Source: Candidatus Aminicenantota bacterium (GTDB lineage Bacteria > Acidobacteriota > Aminicenantia > UBA2199). Taken from it: a stretch of DNA of 5,355 bases. The notes beneath the pieces are model-generated. The model was not told the origin of the DNA. It worked only from the letters and a program-made list of their open reading frames with translations, and did no database searches. The stretch lies in the NCBI GenBank assembly GCA_020355945.1, contig CP070627.1, positions 2,129,643 to 2,134,997 of the forward strand, in the 5' to 3' direction. This document shows, one piece after another, positions 5,351 through 5,355 of this stretch (position 1 is the stretch's first letter; each line of letters starts with the position of its first letter). The position numbers and the translations under genes were made by a program.

Positions 5351-5355
5351 ATGTT
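5351..5355 (+). CDS. Start of an unidentified gene, cut off by the window end
   Basis: Only ATG plus two bases (TT) are visible, so the product cannot be identified. The start is supported by the strong Shine-Dalgarno at 5335-5344 and a near-consensus promoter at 5274-5302. These signals suggest high expression. Given the prepilin peptidase and kinase upstream, a pilin or a response regulator is conceivable, but this is inference from context only. Confidence 0.55.

Noticed and set aside
5311..5355. Alternative starts ATG 5311 or 5323 for the downstream gene
   Set aside because: They are in another frame, have no Shine-Dalgarno, and lie only a few bases from the predicted transcript start. 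The ATG at 5351 has a strong ribosome site at ideal spacing.

Overview
The window reads as ordinary bacterial chromosome, all genes on the + strand, moderate-to-low GC by eye, with short gene gaps and several kinds of short tandem or inverted repeats in the spacers. Nothing in it fixes the taxon. The gene content (an ABC-2 exporter, a membrane-anchored TPR-like protein, a prepilin peptidase and a PilS/NtrB-type kinase in a row) recalls type IV pilus regions of Myxococcus and Geobacter-type bacteria. The CACAGAGGA-type spacer repeats are familiar from environmental Acidobacteriota/Aminicenantes and deltaproteobacterial genomes. My best guess is a member of that broad group, with low confidence.

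Layout: 1-336 is the 3' end of pyruvate, phosphate dikinase, including its catalytic Cys. 337-472 is a repeat-bearing spacer with a perfect 9-bp hairpin, an inverted partial copy of one arm, and five degenerate GCGCCAT heptamers. From 473 to 3762 runs a tightly packed operon: ABC ATPase (473-1384), ABC-2 permease (1381-2151, ATGA overlap), membrane-anchored TPR-like protein (2171-3010) and prepilin peptidase (2998-3762, 13-bp overlap). A 62-bp spacer carrying a 9-bp tandem repeat precedes a two-TM, PAS-containing sensor histidine kinase (3825-5126). The last 229 bases hold two more tandem repeats, an imperfect hairpin, a near-consensus sigma-70-type promoter (TTGAAA-N17-TATAAT) and a strong Shine-Dalgarno before an ATG at 5351, where the next gene is cut off.

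How the genes may work together: the prepilin peptidase cleaves and methylates type IV prepilins or pseudopilins. The kinase has the architecture of regulators of pilin or sigma-54-dependent genes. The ABC exporter plus the TPR-like membrane protein resemble the pilG/H/I set that lies next to pilD in Myxococcus xanthus. The TPR-like protein also ends in a segment resembling the C-terminal end of some pseudopilins. I infer a pilus/secretion biogenesis and regulation locus whose next gene, behind an unusually good promoter and ribosome site, could be a highly expressed product such as a pilin or the cognate response regulator. I do not see a clearly unprecedented system. The best leads are the TPR/pseudopilin-like protein, the K-to-W change in the peptidase active-site motif, and the gene starting at 5351.
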